Of a DNA stretch of 64,000 bases, positions 23,201-35,001 are shown piece by piece. The position numbers and the translations under genes were made by a program. The stretch lies in the NCBI GenBank assembly GCA_014529385.2, contig CM043963.1, forward strand, positions 6,993,001 to 7,057,000, in the 5' to 3' direction. The notes beneath the pieces were generated by a model, which was given only the letters and a program-made list of their open reading frames with translations, did no database searches and was not told where the DNA came from. The DNA comes from Adiantum capillus-veneris. Lineage: Eukaryota > Streptophyta > Polypodiopsida > Polypodiales > Pteridaceae. Positions within the stretch are counted from its first letter, which is position 1. Each line of letters opens with the position of its first letter.

Positions 23201-24989
23201 TTTCCTCTATTAGTTCACATAGAAATACATATTGTAGATTATTGAAGTGCTTTATTCCTTTAGGAGTTTGAGCATAATTTTGCATCACAAAGGTGGCTCA
23301 CTCATGTACTTCATATATGTAATCAGATAGATTTGCTATAAAATTTATATTGGAGCATATTTAAATGTTGATGTCGGCTTTGAATTGCAGTAAAAAAAAT
23401 GGATATCATGGAGCAAGTCAAATTATTCTGTAGCTATCTCCTTTAATTGCACAATGTCCCTTATTGAAAAGTTTGCATATCATGGACAAGCAGGGATGAT
23501 GCATATTAAGGTGGAGTGTATTGACAGCTTGGCAATGATGACAACAATGAGAAGAGAGACAAAGTGAGATAGGAGATGCATATCTATTTTATAGATTTAA
23601 GGCTGCATGATGCCCCCTAAGAGCATGACACACTAATCAATAGGCTCTTCTAGACCACCTGTTAGTAAATTGAGATTTGCAAATATGAAACTGGCCTGCT
23701 ATATAAAGGCCTCATGGTGGATGACTCTTGTCACTATATTTGTACAAAAACACTACTTTCTCCTTTCTCTGTGAATTGACAAACTTAAATTATTTATCCC
23801 ATTATGTTTGTTCTTTCATTTCCCTTGGATTGCAAGCTATGGTAAAATTGTGGTTATCTTTGTTGATAGTTAGTAGTTTGCGAAGTGATGTATAACCTAA
23901 ATCTTGACCATTCATCTGTTAATTTAACCAAGGTCATTGGATCAAACCATGATGAGCTACAAGAAAAATCTTATGAGAGATAGACGGTAGGGGAATGAAA
24001 ACTTAAAAATTGTGCCCTTGAGAACTTGCACTAATTGCTTTTCCCCATTAAGAGGCTAAGGCTCTAACCCCTTGCTTGCATGGGTGTCATGACCTTGAGG
24101 GAAAATAACTTAACCTTATAAAAATTAAAAACTTGCATATTTCCCATTGAATCTTGTAAACTCGTTCTTTGGGGCTGAATTCACAACCGTTGATCCCAAT
24201 GCTTGGGCATATTACCATGATTTTAAAAAATAAGGTTCAAAATATTGTGATGTATACAACTTGGCCAATAGACAAGATAGCCATATGGTGATACTGCATT
24301 TACTCGATTGAATTTTACTCAAGATCAATAAATTATATTTTAGATTTGAAGACTACATACCTATAACTTTTTATTTTTTAAGTAAACAAGTCCATTTTGT
24401 ATTATTTCAAAGAGATAAATCACCCAATGTGTCTAAACAATAGAGGATCTGACCCTATTACTTAAAATCTAGGGTGATATAGCTTCATCTTTCTTCCTCG
24501 TCATAGAGGAGGCTTCCAATATGATATTGTCAAGAAAACCTATTTTGACTTGTAATTTATTATGTACATCATGAACATGCACTTCCTTGGGAGTGAGGCA
24601 GAGAGGGAAAGTTTGATTTTCTCCCTTCCAACTTGTTGTGATAATGCTCTTTCGTAACCAAAACCTTGATCTTCGAACTTTATATCTAAGTCTAGACCTA
24701 CATAGTTCTTTTCTTACAATAGCTCTAATTCACACTTATAATAGCTATAGGTGATTGTGAGGCTTTCTTTGTCTCATTTGGCTTATAGATTTCTCTCTTT
24801 GGCCTGCCCAAAGAGCGAAGGCTATAGAGATGCCTTGTCTTTTTGCAGACTAAAACATTTTTATTTATTTTTTTGTTCATTTTATGGGTTTATATCAAAA
24901 ACCACTATGTGGCATGATTAAAGTGGTTGGGAATGTGGCCACTCTCCAAACAAGAAGGGTATCCTAGGAGGTTGGTAGAAGTAGGGATA
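20201..24989. other. Anonymous AT-rich DNA
   Basis: No gene, RNA gene or element terminus that I can support. Near 21665-21735 the phrase 'gtcggtttaagc' and variants recur, resembling subterminal repeats of some DNA transposons, but no terminal repeats were found. Short open frames (e.g. 20830-21171 minus, 22340-22579 plus) lack recognisable domains. Confidence 0.6.
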
Positions 24990-25800
24990 AGGATTGGCCA
25001 CGTGTAGGGTATCTATTGGCTTATCCTATGGAGGGAGTGATAAGACGTGTCTAGGGTTGCGGAGTCTTATCATTCGTCTTCTTTACTGCTTTGAAGTTTG
25101 CAAGCTCTTGGCTCCCAAGGTTCTGCCGGTGAAGCGGTCCGTGGTGGATTCCCTGCGTGCGAGTCGCCCACGGCGAGGTTGTTGCATGCCGTGGAGGTCC
25201 CCATCGCTATATCCTAGGTTGCAGACGTTTTAACAAACGACTAGCAACGTTGATCTCGGCTCGTGACTGTGTCATGGTTCACCACTCACGTCTTGAAACC
25301 ATCGTAGCATTTGAGATTCAGCTGAACAACAGAAGCAGTCCTCAAGGCTAGCACTCAGCTGCACAGGCCCATAACATTTTCGCATTTCGCAAGTCCTACC
25401 AACTATTTTGCTGAATCTTTCGGTTTCATGTTACTCATTTTTTCCTTTGCTATGTTTTTGGCAGTCTTTTTCCGCCCCCTGTGTAGAGCAACCCTAAACC
25501 GGCGAACTTGCGGGCGGATGTGGTTTTCCTACCGAGGAAGCACTTGGTTTAGGGTATGATTTGTTTGCTTACCTGATTTTTGTTTCGGGTGTACATTTGA
25601 ACCTGCTTTGCTGCTCTGATGATGGAATTCTAGGTGAACCTAGCGGAGTTAGTGCACCGAGTCCCCATCTCCCTCCTACCCCCCGCTCTGTCATCAGCTT
25701 ACTCAAGTTGATGCCATCATCTGCACCGACGTCACAGTGAGGCTAAAGACATGAAGCATTATCTTAGGGTTTCACATCCTGCAGGTTTGTTGCTTCTGTC
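24990..25800 (+). other. GC-richer, transcript-like stretch of unknown nature
   Basis: Noticeably richer in GC than the 5 kb on either side, with splice-like junctions ('tgttttttggcag', 'cctgcaggtttgt') and short frames such as 24994-25233. No conserved domain recognised. It might be 5' exons or UTR of a host transcript extending right, a non-coding RNA, or part of a mobile element. Confidence 0.3.
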
Positions 25801-27514
25801 ATGCTGCCCAGTTCCAGTTTCCTGATTATGTTTCTCCTTCATCTTGTCCAAAATGTCATCTGCAGTTTATTTGACAAGCAGCAGGCTAATTAGCACTCTA
25901 ATTTCTCATGATAATGTGTGTAGACTGGTTTGGAGATTGCAGACAGGCATTTGATTCGGGTATGGGGGCCGGGCTCAGGTGGGATCTAGTGGTGCATTGT
26001 AGCGATTGCAAAATCATCCTTGCTCCCATGCCGCATCTAGATTGTAGTTTAAGTGCCAGCACTTGTCACATAACTGAGAATGAGCAACAAAATGCCTGCT
26101 TTGTTGCATATTCTATTGATGTGGGATAGGGTTCGGGTTAGATTTAAGCCTTGTTGCCAAGTTTTTACTTATGTGCATAGCAGTTTTCTGTTTTGCTTGC
26201 CAAGGCAATTTAACAAATAATGCTTTGTAGTATGCTTTGTTCTCTTTGGTACAATGGGGGGATTTGCGATGATGACTCGTTTATTTCCTGGACATCTTTA
26301 GATGCTTCAAATGAAAAGAGAGAAGACTGAGCAAACTTTAGATATTGGTACGATTTGGAATACAGGATAAGCTGTGATGATGAGCACATGCCTATTATGG
26401 ATTCATGCCCATTATTTGGTTTTATTCTCTAAGCTTATGCGATTGAAAAATCCAAAAAAAAACTAGGAGTCAAATATAAATCCTTTTGCCCAAGATCAGA
26501 AGATCTTTGTTGTATTAATGCAATGGTGAACCATATTTATGTGGAACTTTGCGGGAAGAATCATAGATGGCCTCGCATGATGTGAGGTTTAATTTTATTC
26601 ATCTTTGTCAAGCTTTGTGACACGTGGTAGATTAATGTGGATTAGTGTTAAAAAAATATTCGGGCTTTTGAATTTTACTTCTTTTTTGCAATTTATCCGT
26701 GTTGCTTTTCCTTTAAATTTAAGTTGGTGTTAAAAGCTCAAGGTAGATAAAATTCCAAAATTTTGAAAATGTTTGTTGGTTTTAATTGCACTCTTTTTGA
26801 ATGATATCTTCCACCTTTTTCATGATTAAAATTAAATTATTTTAGATGTGATATATGCAGCAGTGAATGATTATAAAGATTCCTTTCTTAAAAAAATGTG
26901 TTGTCCTAAGATAAAATATATTAAATGATTATTCCCTACTCACTCATTTATAATAACATGTAGCTCATACTTATTATTTTTACTCTCTGTCCATGTTGAA
27001 TTTTAGACAACTTTCCCCTATTTTCAAGATTTCTCGTAATAAAAATTAAATTACTTGATATTTTCATGATTCCAGGATTCTAAATTTGTGGAGAACTATA
27101 AAAAAATCTTGAAAAATGTATAATCATGAAAAAGAAACGTGAAGTGCTTTTTTCCTTTTCTCTCCTTTTGATAATAACATACCGCTCTCTCTTATTATCA
27201 CTAGTCTTTACTCAGGCTATCCTTGTTGAACGTGAGACATTTACTCTCCTCATCATCATAGACACACAACCTCTATCTATCTTCTCTCCCCCTTCTCCTA
27301 TATAATCAATACTCTTATGTGCAATAAATGTGCTATTCCACAAGCTTAATGTCTCTCTGTTGAAAGCTTTTTGTGTTTAGTAAGGTTTTCCTTCACCTAC
27401 TTCAATGGATATCCCTATGGATGGTTAGTACATGCATTTTTTTAGTTCGTTGTTTTTTGAGTCGTGATTAGCTTGAGCATTTGACCTAGAGCATTGACTT
27501 GAGCAATTTTGTGT
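25801..27514. other. No recognisable gene
   Basis: AT-rich sequence. A 73-residue frame at 25908-26129 contains several cysteines but matches no family I know. Confidence 0.5.
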
Positions 27515-28200
27515 AGATATTGTAAGCTTCGATGATTTTTCAGTGGTTGAGCCAGTGGACTTAGAATCACCCTCGTTGAGTAATGAAAACCTTGAGAGTA
27601 AGAAGTGCAATACAGTTGCTGCAAATTCACCTTTAGCTCGAAACAAAAATTGATCGTTCGAAAGTTCTCCGCTTAGTAAGAAACTCAGCCCTAAAGGAAA
27701 ACTGAACAAAGCTTCATCTTTAGCTATTAAAAAGGCTTTGATTTTTGTTAGAGGTAACATTTAATGTTTGTTTATCTTGATTAGACTCAAGTCCATGACT
27801 TATCCTAATGCTTTTTTTTAGGAAAACCTTCTACGTGTTTGGCAAGTTCCTCATTCTCATCTTCTTTGATTAAGAACATAGAGGAAGGCAAAGAGGAGCC
27901 TAATGCTGAATCTTTCAACTCACAGTTTGCCATAACACCTACTTTAAGAAATTTGGCAATTTTTGAATTATCCAAGACTACAAATTTTAGGTTTGCTCTA
28001 GAAGGGAAAGTTTTATGTAAGTATGGCACTTACAAAATTCCAAAGTCTAACTTTGGTAGATACATGCGCGTTGGTCTTCGTGACAAGGAATCTCGCCATA
28101 CAATAACCTTTGTTGTGACTGAAATCTACCTCTTAATGCAAGTGCTGTTGAATTTGTTTCAACAGCTACATTTATTGTTTTCAAAATAGAGAATGAAGTT
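27515..28200 (+). pseudogene. RPA/OB-fold-like N-terminal fragment (copy A)
   Basis: Plus-strand coding-like sequence in two blocks. Block one, about 27515-27750, encodes 'VVEPVDLESPSLSNENLESK' and a Ser/Lys-rich stretch with one TGA. It ends at a plausible donor ('agaggtaac'), with a pyrimidine-rich acceptor near 27821. Block two, about 27822-28195, encodes 'LRNLAIFELSKTTNFRFALE', 'KVLCKYGTYKIPKSN' and 'GRYMRVGLRDKESRHTITFV'. The strand pattern and position upstream of a helicase suggest a single-strand-binding OB fold like those carried by plant Helitrons; this is inference from family architecture. Relative to copy B, about 170 bp are missing near 28140. Shared sequence with copy B begins about 28096. 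Confidence 0.5.
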
Positions 28201-28289
28201 AGAAGCGATGGCACTCCTAGTTTTCATTGACTGTGGTGGCGGATGGACCGTCAACAAGCAATCGAGCTAGTGTTAGTCTGAACCAAGAT

Positions 28290-28910
28290 TTTGTGCAACA
28301 CGTTTGTATCTTTCCTCATGTCTGTATGTTGATGGCATCTTCTCTTTGCTCCAACGAGGAGGCTTTGGCTATCAGCTTATGGTGAATGAAGTAAAAGAAA
28401 ACGGATACTACTCTTGCGTTGATCGTAACATCACTGTCTTCAAGCACTTGTCGAACACTCTTAGTGTTGTCGATGCTACTATCTTGTGCCCGCTCCCTTC
28501 CTCTTTGGTTGGTGTCTTCCAAGAATACTTGCTTAAGCTAGCTGGCTTTGGGAAGAAGGTAATTGTTGTGTATGCCCATTTACATCAAGAATGTATCTAT
28601 ACTTACTTATTAGTCATTGCTGAATACATACGTGTTTGAAACGTTAGAGATTGTGAGTGTGGATAGCTTGGATGTGGAGTTTTCATGTGGTGTGTACAAA
28701 GGTTTGAATGTGAGTCGGCAAGCTAGCAACCCATTTTGTTACTCTTGTGGAAGACATCTACAATCACTAAGCAGCCAGTGTTGCCTGCCAAATTATATCC
28801 CCAAGACTAAGAGCATGTTTTTGTTATTTTTCAAGGAGCCATGGTTGATTCTGTTCTTGGATTTTCTCGTCTGTTCTTGCATCTTTTTTAGCAAAGCTTG
28901 GTGGAGTTAA
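28290..28910 (+). pseudogene. RPA-like C-terminal/zinc fragment (copy A)
   Basis: Two coding-like pieces: 28304-28639 ('GGFGYQLMVNEVKENGYY', 'SVVDATILCPLPSSLVGVFQ') and 28617-28910 ('VSVDSLDVEFSCGVYKGLNV' and 'FCYSCGRHLQSLSSQCCLPN'). The C-x2-C...C-C pattern resembles the zinc-bearing C-terminal OB domain of RPA1-type proteins. The site 'tgcccgctcccttcc' near 28487 is the uninterrupted form of the sequence that the gypsy element disrupts in copy B. Confidence 0.45.
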
Positions 28911-28989
28911 AATTTTCGCTCCTCAACTTCAAAAAGGTTGGTTGGTTCACTATTGACAAGGCGGGACAGATTACTGCATTCAAAGGTGT

Positions 28990-30215
28990 GTAGTTTGTCG
29001 CTTTGCTATCAAGGTTTACTTTTTTGGGCTATGGCATATGAATTTAGACTCTTGCATTTCATAGACACAAGGCTGCGATCAAAGGCTGCGATCAATTAAG
29101 CACAATCACATAGAGCCATTCGGTGGTCTAGATGTCATTTTCTATGGTGACTTATGTCAAGCAAGCCCAGTTCGAGACCGTTGGATATTTAGCGAGCCAC
29201 AAGATTCTCTGCAGTTGCTCTCGCCTCCGTTTTGGTACACCCATATAAAATACCATGAGCTTACAAAAACAATGCATCAATCAGACAATGACTTCATTAC
29301 TATTCTCAATAGAGTACGCAAAGCAAAACACACAAGCGAGGATTTGTTGCTCTTGAATACCAACCATAGCAATAAAGCCTTTGACAAATTGATAACACCC
29401 CATTTATACTTATCAAAAACTTGAAGGAATCACATAACCACCTTGTTTTTTAGGAATTTCTTGCTCACGCATACATCATCCATGTAAGGGACAACCATCA
29501 TAAAACTTGCGCAAAAAAACTTGTAGTGCCAAACAGTCCACAGAACACTGCAGGCTTGGCCTCAACCTTGGAGCTTAAAGCAGGAATGTTTGTTGAGATT
29601 TGTGGTGTGAATATCGATATTTTGGATGGTCTTGTGAATGGCGCAAATGGAATTCTGAAACTTGTAGAAAGCAAAGTTGCATCCCCTATTGCATGGATAG
29701 AGTTTTTTGATCGCTCAGCAGGCTTCCAACAACAACATGTAAACCAACGCCTTCATACGCTTCCCATTGGCTCCCAATGGGCACCAATTTTTCAAACAAC
29801 AAAAGAATTTCAGGTTGGTAAAAATGCATGAAACACTGTGTCTCGAACCCAATTTCCAATCCAAGCAGCAGCAAATGCACGCACTATCCATAGATCACAA
29901 GGCTCGACAATGACCATAGTAGCCTTTAATCCAACATCAATAAACTCACATGGATTAGTCTACACAGCTCTTTCTTGCATCAAAGACGCATCAAACCTCC
30001 ACATTCTCAATCCAATCCAACTAGCTCATATCAAAGTCGACAAGATTGTGCTTGATGAGCTTGATTGCCTTAGCAATGAAGCCAAATGGGAATACTTGAT
30101 AAAATTTCCATTCGCCTACAAACACACACATCATATCATTCAATTGTTGAACATCATTTCTAGTCAAAACTATCTCTATCATATCAAAAGAGGATTTGAA
30201 TTTTTCAAGTTCTGA
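28990..30215 (+). pseudogene. PIF1/Helitron-type helicase, C-terminal half (copy A)
   Basis: Superfamily 1 DNA helicase remnant. Motif II region 'GGLDVIFYGDLCQASPV' at 29122, then 'WYTHIKYHELTKTMHQSD' and 'FITILNRVRKAKHTSEDL' (29215-29424); 'LKAGMFVEICGVNI' and 'DGLVNGANGILKLVE' (29526-29831); motif V/VI 'ARTIHRSQGSTMTIV' and 'GLVYTALSCIKDASNLHIL' (29838-30215). These are PIF1-family motifs as found in the helicase of Helitron rolling-circle transposons. Walker A (motif I) and any HUH Rep nuclease are absent. Stops at about 29422 and 29829 break the frame. Copy B at 56280-57480 has the same gaps. Confidence 0.8.
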
Positions 30216-30760
30216 CATTTTGTGCCTTCAAGAAACAAAGCAAATAAATCCTTCCAATGATCTTGCACCAGAGTTTAATCATGTCCATCACCACAGCAAA
30301 ATTGGTGTTTCAATCTACTACAAGGCTTGCATAAAGTTGCACTCTGCAAAACACACTGCTAGCTTCAGGAATAGAAATCATTCAAGTTATCTTAGGCATC
30401 CATGAACACCTTGACTAGGAAATCATATGCGTCTACAAATCTCCAGAAACCTCTTTAACCTCGTTGGTATCACAACTCCGTACCTTGCTACAACAATCCC
30501 ATCCTGGACGAATGAGTGAAATCGTGGGAGACTTTAATGTAGACAATGAGCCCATAAACAATCAATATCATTACTTGGAAGAAGAGCTATAGTCACATGG
30601 CTACACACAAAAAATTCATGATGTAACCATTGTGTACAACTCAAAACTCAATCATATTTAGATTAAAAATCCCCTTGCATCGTGCATAGTGGGCACACGG
30701 TTGTGCTTTTGGTCGGATCATTCATCCACACATCCTATGATTCCTAAATGATTATAATCA
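30196..30760 (+). pseudogene. EEP (AP-endonuclease-like) domain (copy A)
   Basis: Directly continues the helicase. 'SSDILCLQETKQINPSND' (catalytic Glu region) at about 30200, then the frame breaks and 'GDFNVDNEPINNQYHYLEEE' appears near 30525 and 'WSDHSSTHPM' near 30715. CLQE, GDFN and SDH are the signature metal-binding motifs of the exonuclease-endonuclease-phosphatase fold. A helicase followed by an EEP endonuclease is the published Helentron/Helitron2 layout (knowledge); that this is one is inference. Several stops; not functional. Confidence 0.75.
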
Positions 30761-31040
30761 CTCCCTCCCCCCTCCATCCCTTCCTCACTTCATCATCTCT
30801 CCGTTCCCTCATCCTCTCCACAAAAAGAAACCATGATTCCATATATTATGCATGCCTTTATCCTATCAAAATGCAACTTTGATGCTCTTCAATCCTTCAT
30901 CGTGGTCAACATTCTATGATGTAATCTGTGAATCACTTTCTCTATGGATCAATATGATTACCATCCTTGTAGTTTTTTGTTTCACTTTCATGTTCTTCAT
31001 TTGTTTCATGTATAGGTAGGCCTTGTGATTTTATCACTTG

Positions 31041-31291
31041 TTTTTTGTTGTGCAGTACTCACAATTATGAGTTGTAGATATATTATATATCAAAGAGAAT
31101 TACATAGGTAGCCATGCTCAACATGAGCCATGGCATCACAAAATCATAAGAAGATCCCCCGGGGGATTAAATTGTTTTTTGTTGTGCAGTACTCACAATC
31201 ATGAGTTGTAGATATATTATATATCAAAGAGAATTACATAGGTAGCCATGCTCAACATGAGCCATGGCATCACAAAATCATAAGAAGATCC
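31041..31291. repeat. 134-bp tandem duplication, copy A only
   Basis: The unit 'ttttttgttgtgcagtactc' starts at 31041 and again at 31175. The duplicated unit includes the first ~14 bases of the MITE at 31292, so it formed after that insertion. Copy B (58327-58441) has a single unit. Confidence 0.9.
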
Positions 31292-31465
31292 CCGGGGGAT
31301 TAACTAGTAGTACTAGGAAGACGTCACCTGCGTGCACCAACACTGCCATTTTATCCCCTATATACGGTACCCTCCTTTGTAAAGTCTACCTTTTTGGCCT
31401 CATAAACCCCCCCTATTGTACACTCACGTGACACCATACGGTAATCCTTAGTGAAGACCCCGGGG
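31292..31465. mobile_element. hAT-like MITE (~173 bp) with empty site in copy B
   Basis: Inserted between two copies of the 8-mer 'gaagatcc' (ending at 31291, and at 31465-31472). Copy B reads straight through 'aagaagatccagaccaac' near 58434. Ends are imperfect inverted repeats: 'ccgggggattaactag' versus 'cccggggtcttcactaag' on the complement. An 8-bp target duplication fits hAT transposons. No coding capacity. Confidence 0.75.
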
Positions 31466-31633
31466 AAGATCCAGACCAACAGTACCAAATACAGACAACC
31501 CCTTAAGGGATTTAATATTTACGTAATTACCACAAATTTTGTATGATCACAAGGTCTTATTGACACATTTACATAATCACACTTAACATGATCACAAAGA
31601 AGCCGATTAAGAGCAACCTGGAAACCCACAAAA

Positions 31634-31667
31634 AGCCCGTCGGGAATTTCAATTTTCCCTGCGGGCT
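31634..31667. repeat. GC hairpin (copy A)
   Basis: 'agcccgtcgggaa' pairs with 'ttccctgcgggct' around a short AT loop. Conserved in copy B at 58604-58637 with one stem change. A second small stem, 'gggcc...ggccc' followed by g-CTAG, lies at about 31717-31738. Confidence 0.7.
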
Positions 31668-31757
31668 CGTCGAGAAAACCAAGAAGCCTGACAAGGCCGC
31701 AAAATAATATATATAGGGCCCCGACCAGGCCCGCTAGGTGTTATTACTTAAGCCATC

Positions 31758-31879
<122 letters not shown>

Positions 31880-32130
31880 GACCGACTTCAGAGGTACATC
31901 GAGAGGAGAGAGGGAGAGGGGGGTCATGTGGGAGCGTGCTATGTATTGCAGTACACAGCAATAGCAAAGTACCTGACCACACGACTCGGGTGTGTGTTGT
32001 TGTGTGTGTATGCGTTGTGTGGTAGCGTGCTTTTTGTCGTATTGCACGGCAGTCATAAGGTACCTTACCACACAATGGGAGTGTGCGCGTAAGCTGTTCT
32101 ACGGAACAGTGCTTACCATAGGGGCATCAC

Positions 32131-32355
32131 CTCGGTGACGCGGGGAAGATGGTGTCCTTGTGATAAGTATTGGCTTACTATCTGGGTACTATGTCGATAA
32201 TGTGGCGATTCTAGTATCCTTATGGTGAGTCAAATTCCCTTTCCCTTTCCAAAGAAACATATGGGCATCGATCGATAACGCGGCTATATGATGCTCGTAT
32301 GCAAGCCATTATTTCTCCTTAGATTCGGGCGGCACTCATTGATCGATAATGCGGC
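32131..32355. repeat. Iterated 'TCGGTAACGCGGC' motif (copy A)
   Basis: Related 13-15-mers at 32131 ('ctcggtgacgcgg'), 32193 ('tcgataatgtggc'), about 32269 ('cgatcgataacgcggc') and 32341 ('gatcgataatgcggc'), spaced 60-80 bp, with a weaker one ('ggtaatgcaaccg') in the hairpin repeat. The copy B versions keep CG where copy A has TG or CA. Confidence 0.7.
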
Positions 32356-32470
32356 TAATTGAGTGTCCTTTGTTAGAAAAATATATTTTTACATAAATGT
32401 GGCAATTAGGTCGTTAACCGACCATACAAATTCCATAAAATTTGTATGTGCATGTGCATTTCATTTTTTT

Positions 32471-32608
32471 AAGTATTAAGTATATGAAATACTTGGATGG
32501 TAATGCAACCGTGAAGAGTATTTCATATACGAATGTTTTAAGTATTAAGTATATGAAATACTTGGATGGTAATGCAACCGTGAAGAGTATTTCATATACG
32601 AATGTTTG
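32471..32608. repeat. 69-bp tandem duplication carrying a hairpin
   Basis: Units start at 32471 and 32540. Each contains 'tatatgaaatactt' and its complement 'agagtatttcatata', able to form a ~14-bp stem. Copy B has one unit (59380-59448). Confidence 0.9.
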
Positions 32609-33470
32609 AATTGTTTGATATTGTTGTTTTTAAGTGTTCTTATGAAAATATATACTAGCTAATCATATTCAAAAGAATGATTTATTCATCAATCATCATC
32701 GCTATTTAAAATGCTACATTTACATAAATTCTATGTAAAAAAGTATATGCACACAATTTGCATGTTAAATACTCATTTTTATCTTTTTAAAGAGCAAGAT
32801 GTTCTTTGCAATTTCCTAGCCCGGTTTGTATACTTTCAATGTTTAAATGAGCTAAAATAAAATTGACAAAATGTACATCACGATGCATGTATCTTCCAAG
32901 AGGCTTTACTTTTTAAGCAAACCGTAATAACGTGCAAAATATAAACTCGTGTATTTTGTTCTATCGGAAAATTTTGAATTGTTTTGGGTTTTTTAAATGT
33001 TCTATTAGATCTGGACAATTTTATTAGGAGTGACTTATTTTTATTGCATTTTACACAAGTAAACATACCATTTTAAAGTCAAAATGTTTATCAACTTGAA
33101 TAAATATAATCTTGCACAATTTTTTGAAGTCTTTAAGTCAGTGTATGCTTTGTTTGAACTAGTGTGAGAGTGCACGGTGAAAAATATAAGTTAAAAATTC
33201 ACAATATGCTAATATGTTTCAGATTTTTAACATGTGTTGTTTGATCTGGATGAAGTTCTTATAAATTACTTGTTTGCTCTACATTTTGCACGTGTAAACA
33301 TTGCATTTTAAAGTGAAAATTGTTTCCAATGTTTATCAATATATTTGTACACATTTCTTAAAGTCTTCAAGTCATGGTTATGGTTTGTCTCAACTAGTGT
33401 GAGAGTGTTAGTGCAGTGTGCAGCCATGAATTTGTATTTTATATGTTGTTTTTTATTGTCCAATGCTAAA
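32609..33470. other. AT-rich leader upstream of kinase-like gene (copy A)
   Basis: No ORF with a domain. Two related phrases, 'gtgtgagagtg' with 'aagtctttaagtca' or 'aagtcttcaagtca', occur at about 33130-33175 and 33360-33405, indicating an old internal duplication. Conserved in copy B (59450-60286), so it belongs to the duplicated unit. Confidence 0.55.
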
Positions 33471-35001
33471 ATGACGCTAGATCAAAAGAAAAATATTATG
33501 CATGCCATTCGAAAAGAATGTATTTTGGCAATATCATCATGTGTAGATGGTCGCATAAAGCAGATTAGTAAAAGTGACGTCTTTATCAAAGACCTCACTA
33601 GTGCTATATGGGAGAACACAGATCGAAGGCTGCGAGGTGAAGGCCAATATGAGTTGTTGATTCCATCAGAAATTTGAGAATTTGAACCCCACCACAAGGT
33701 TAGGACAGTGCTGGGCAATACGAAAGTATGTCAGAGACTTAAAGGAAGATATCCCTTCTGCCTGCGATATGACAAAATTAGAGCTCTGGGAAAATTATGG
33801 GAGGATCAGAAGGTCAAGATGAAGCGGATGAACTCTCAGGACCAAGCTTCCTTACCCAAGAGATTGAAGATGGCCCAAGATGCACAAGCAGCTGTGGATG
33901 GCCATCAGGTGCCAGCGGCACTGGCATAATCATGTGCACGGCTTTGAATGCCAAGTGTGCTCATCTAATTGGCATCCCCCACAAGGCCTTGGTAGAAGTT
34001 ACAAGGGTTGGAGCAGGCTCTTTTTCTGTGTGCACATTGTACACCATCAAAAGCATCTCTTTCTTTCTAGAACACATTACATATGTGGGAAAATGCTACA
34101 AGGGAGGAAGTGAGACGATATTTGATAGCTTCCAGACAGAGCAAGGAATGCAAACACTTCACCCCTCCATTGTAAGATACATTGGCTTTACCATCGAAGC
34201 TCCCTGGATCACAATATTTCCATACTACAATGGGGGCACCTTGGGGGATGTGATGTGCGGCTTGCCATTCGCCCATGGAGCATTCAAACACCACATGCAC
34301 ATGCTACAACATGGCTGGAGGTCATTTCCACCAACAAATCAGCACTTACCAGAGATAGAGACAGTGCGCATCAAAGCAGTGATTGAGCAGATGCCAGCAA
34401 TCTGTCACGCCTTAATTGATGTCGTTGCGGCTGCTCACTCAGTTGGTATAGCGCACAACAACTTGTTCCCGTTCAATATAATGTTGGACTTTACTCGCGC
34501 AAATAAACCCCATGTTGGCATCATTGATTGGGGAATGATGCTTAAAATGCCAGCTAAGCGCGTATCAAATAATTATTTGCATCCAAGCCGACAGTCACAC
34601 CTTGCAGTTTTGGAGGCACAAAAAGCAAGGGAAGGAGAGATTGCAAAGCGACCGTGGATTGCTACAGAACTATACGATCCACGATGCGCAGATGCGTACA
34701 CAAAATCAAGCGACCCAATTATGTATTAGGTTATCTATTCGACATGTTGATAGATTTTTGGAGTGCAGCCAAGAAAGTTTATTTCCCAGAAGAAGTATTT
34801 TATTACCCCAACCAAGATGTTATGAGGGCCATTCAGATTAAGGTTGATTGTTGGATGAAGTTAAGAGAGTGGAAAAATAGAAGAAATGCATCTGATGTTT
34901 TAATATTTTTCAAAGAACATTTAAAGACAGACCCTAATCCTGTCCAACGACCGCTTGTTGAACTTGCACCATCGTTTTATCCAGCCCAAATATTTTTGTG
35001 A
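33471..35001 (+). pseudogene. Protein-kinase-like gene (copy A)
   Basis: N-terminal part from ATG 33471 ('MTLDQKKNIMHAIRKECIL', 'DVFIKDLTSAIWENTDRR'), broken by TGA at 33675. The kinase part is in the -1 frame (33797-34729): possible Gly loop 'VTRVGAGSFSVCTLYTIK', 'HPSIVRYIGF', hinge 'FPYYNGGTLGDVM', catalytic loop 'HNNLFPFNIML' at 34454, 'GIIDWGM' at 34526 in place of DFG, and 'PWIATELYD' in place of APE. A frameshift near 34715 moves the C-terminal lobe ('LGYLFDMLIDFWSAAK', 'RRNASDVLIFFKEHLK') to another frame, ending at 35001. The HxD aspartate is Asn, so even an intact version might be a pseudokinase. Could be element-borne cargo or a host gene caught in the duplication. Confidence 0.75.

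Noticed and set aside
23950-23980. 'ctacaagaaaaat' resembling a CACTA transposon end
   Set aside because: Single occurrence, lacking the initial CACT and any inverted partner.
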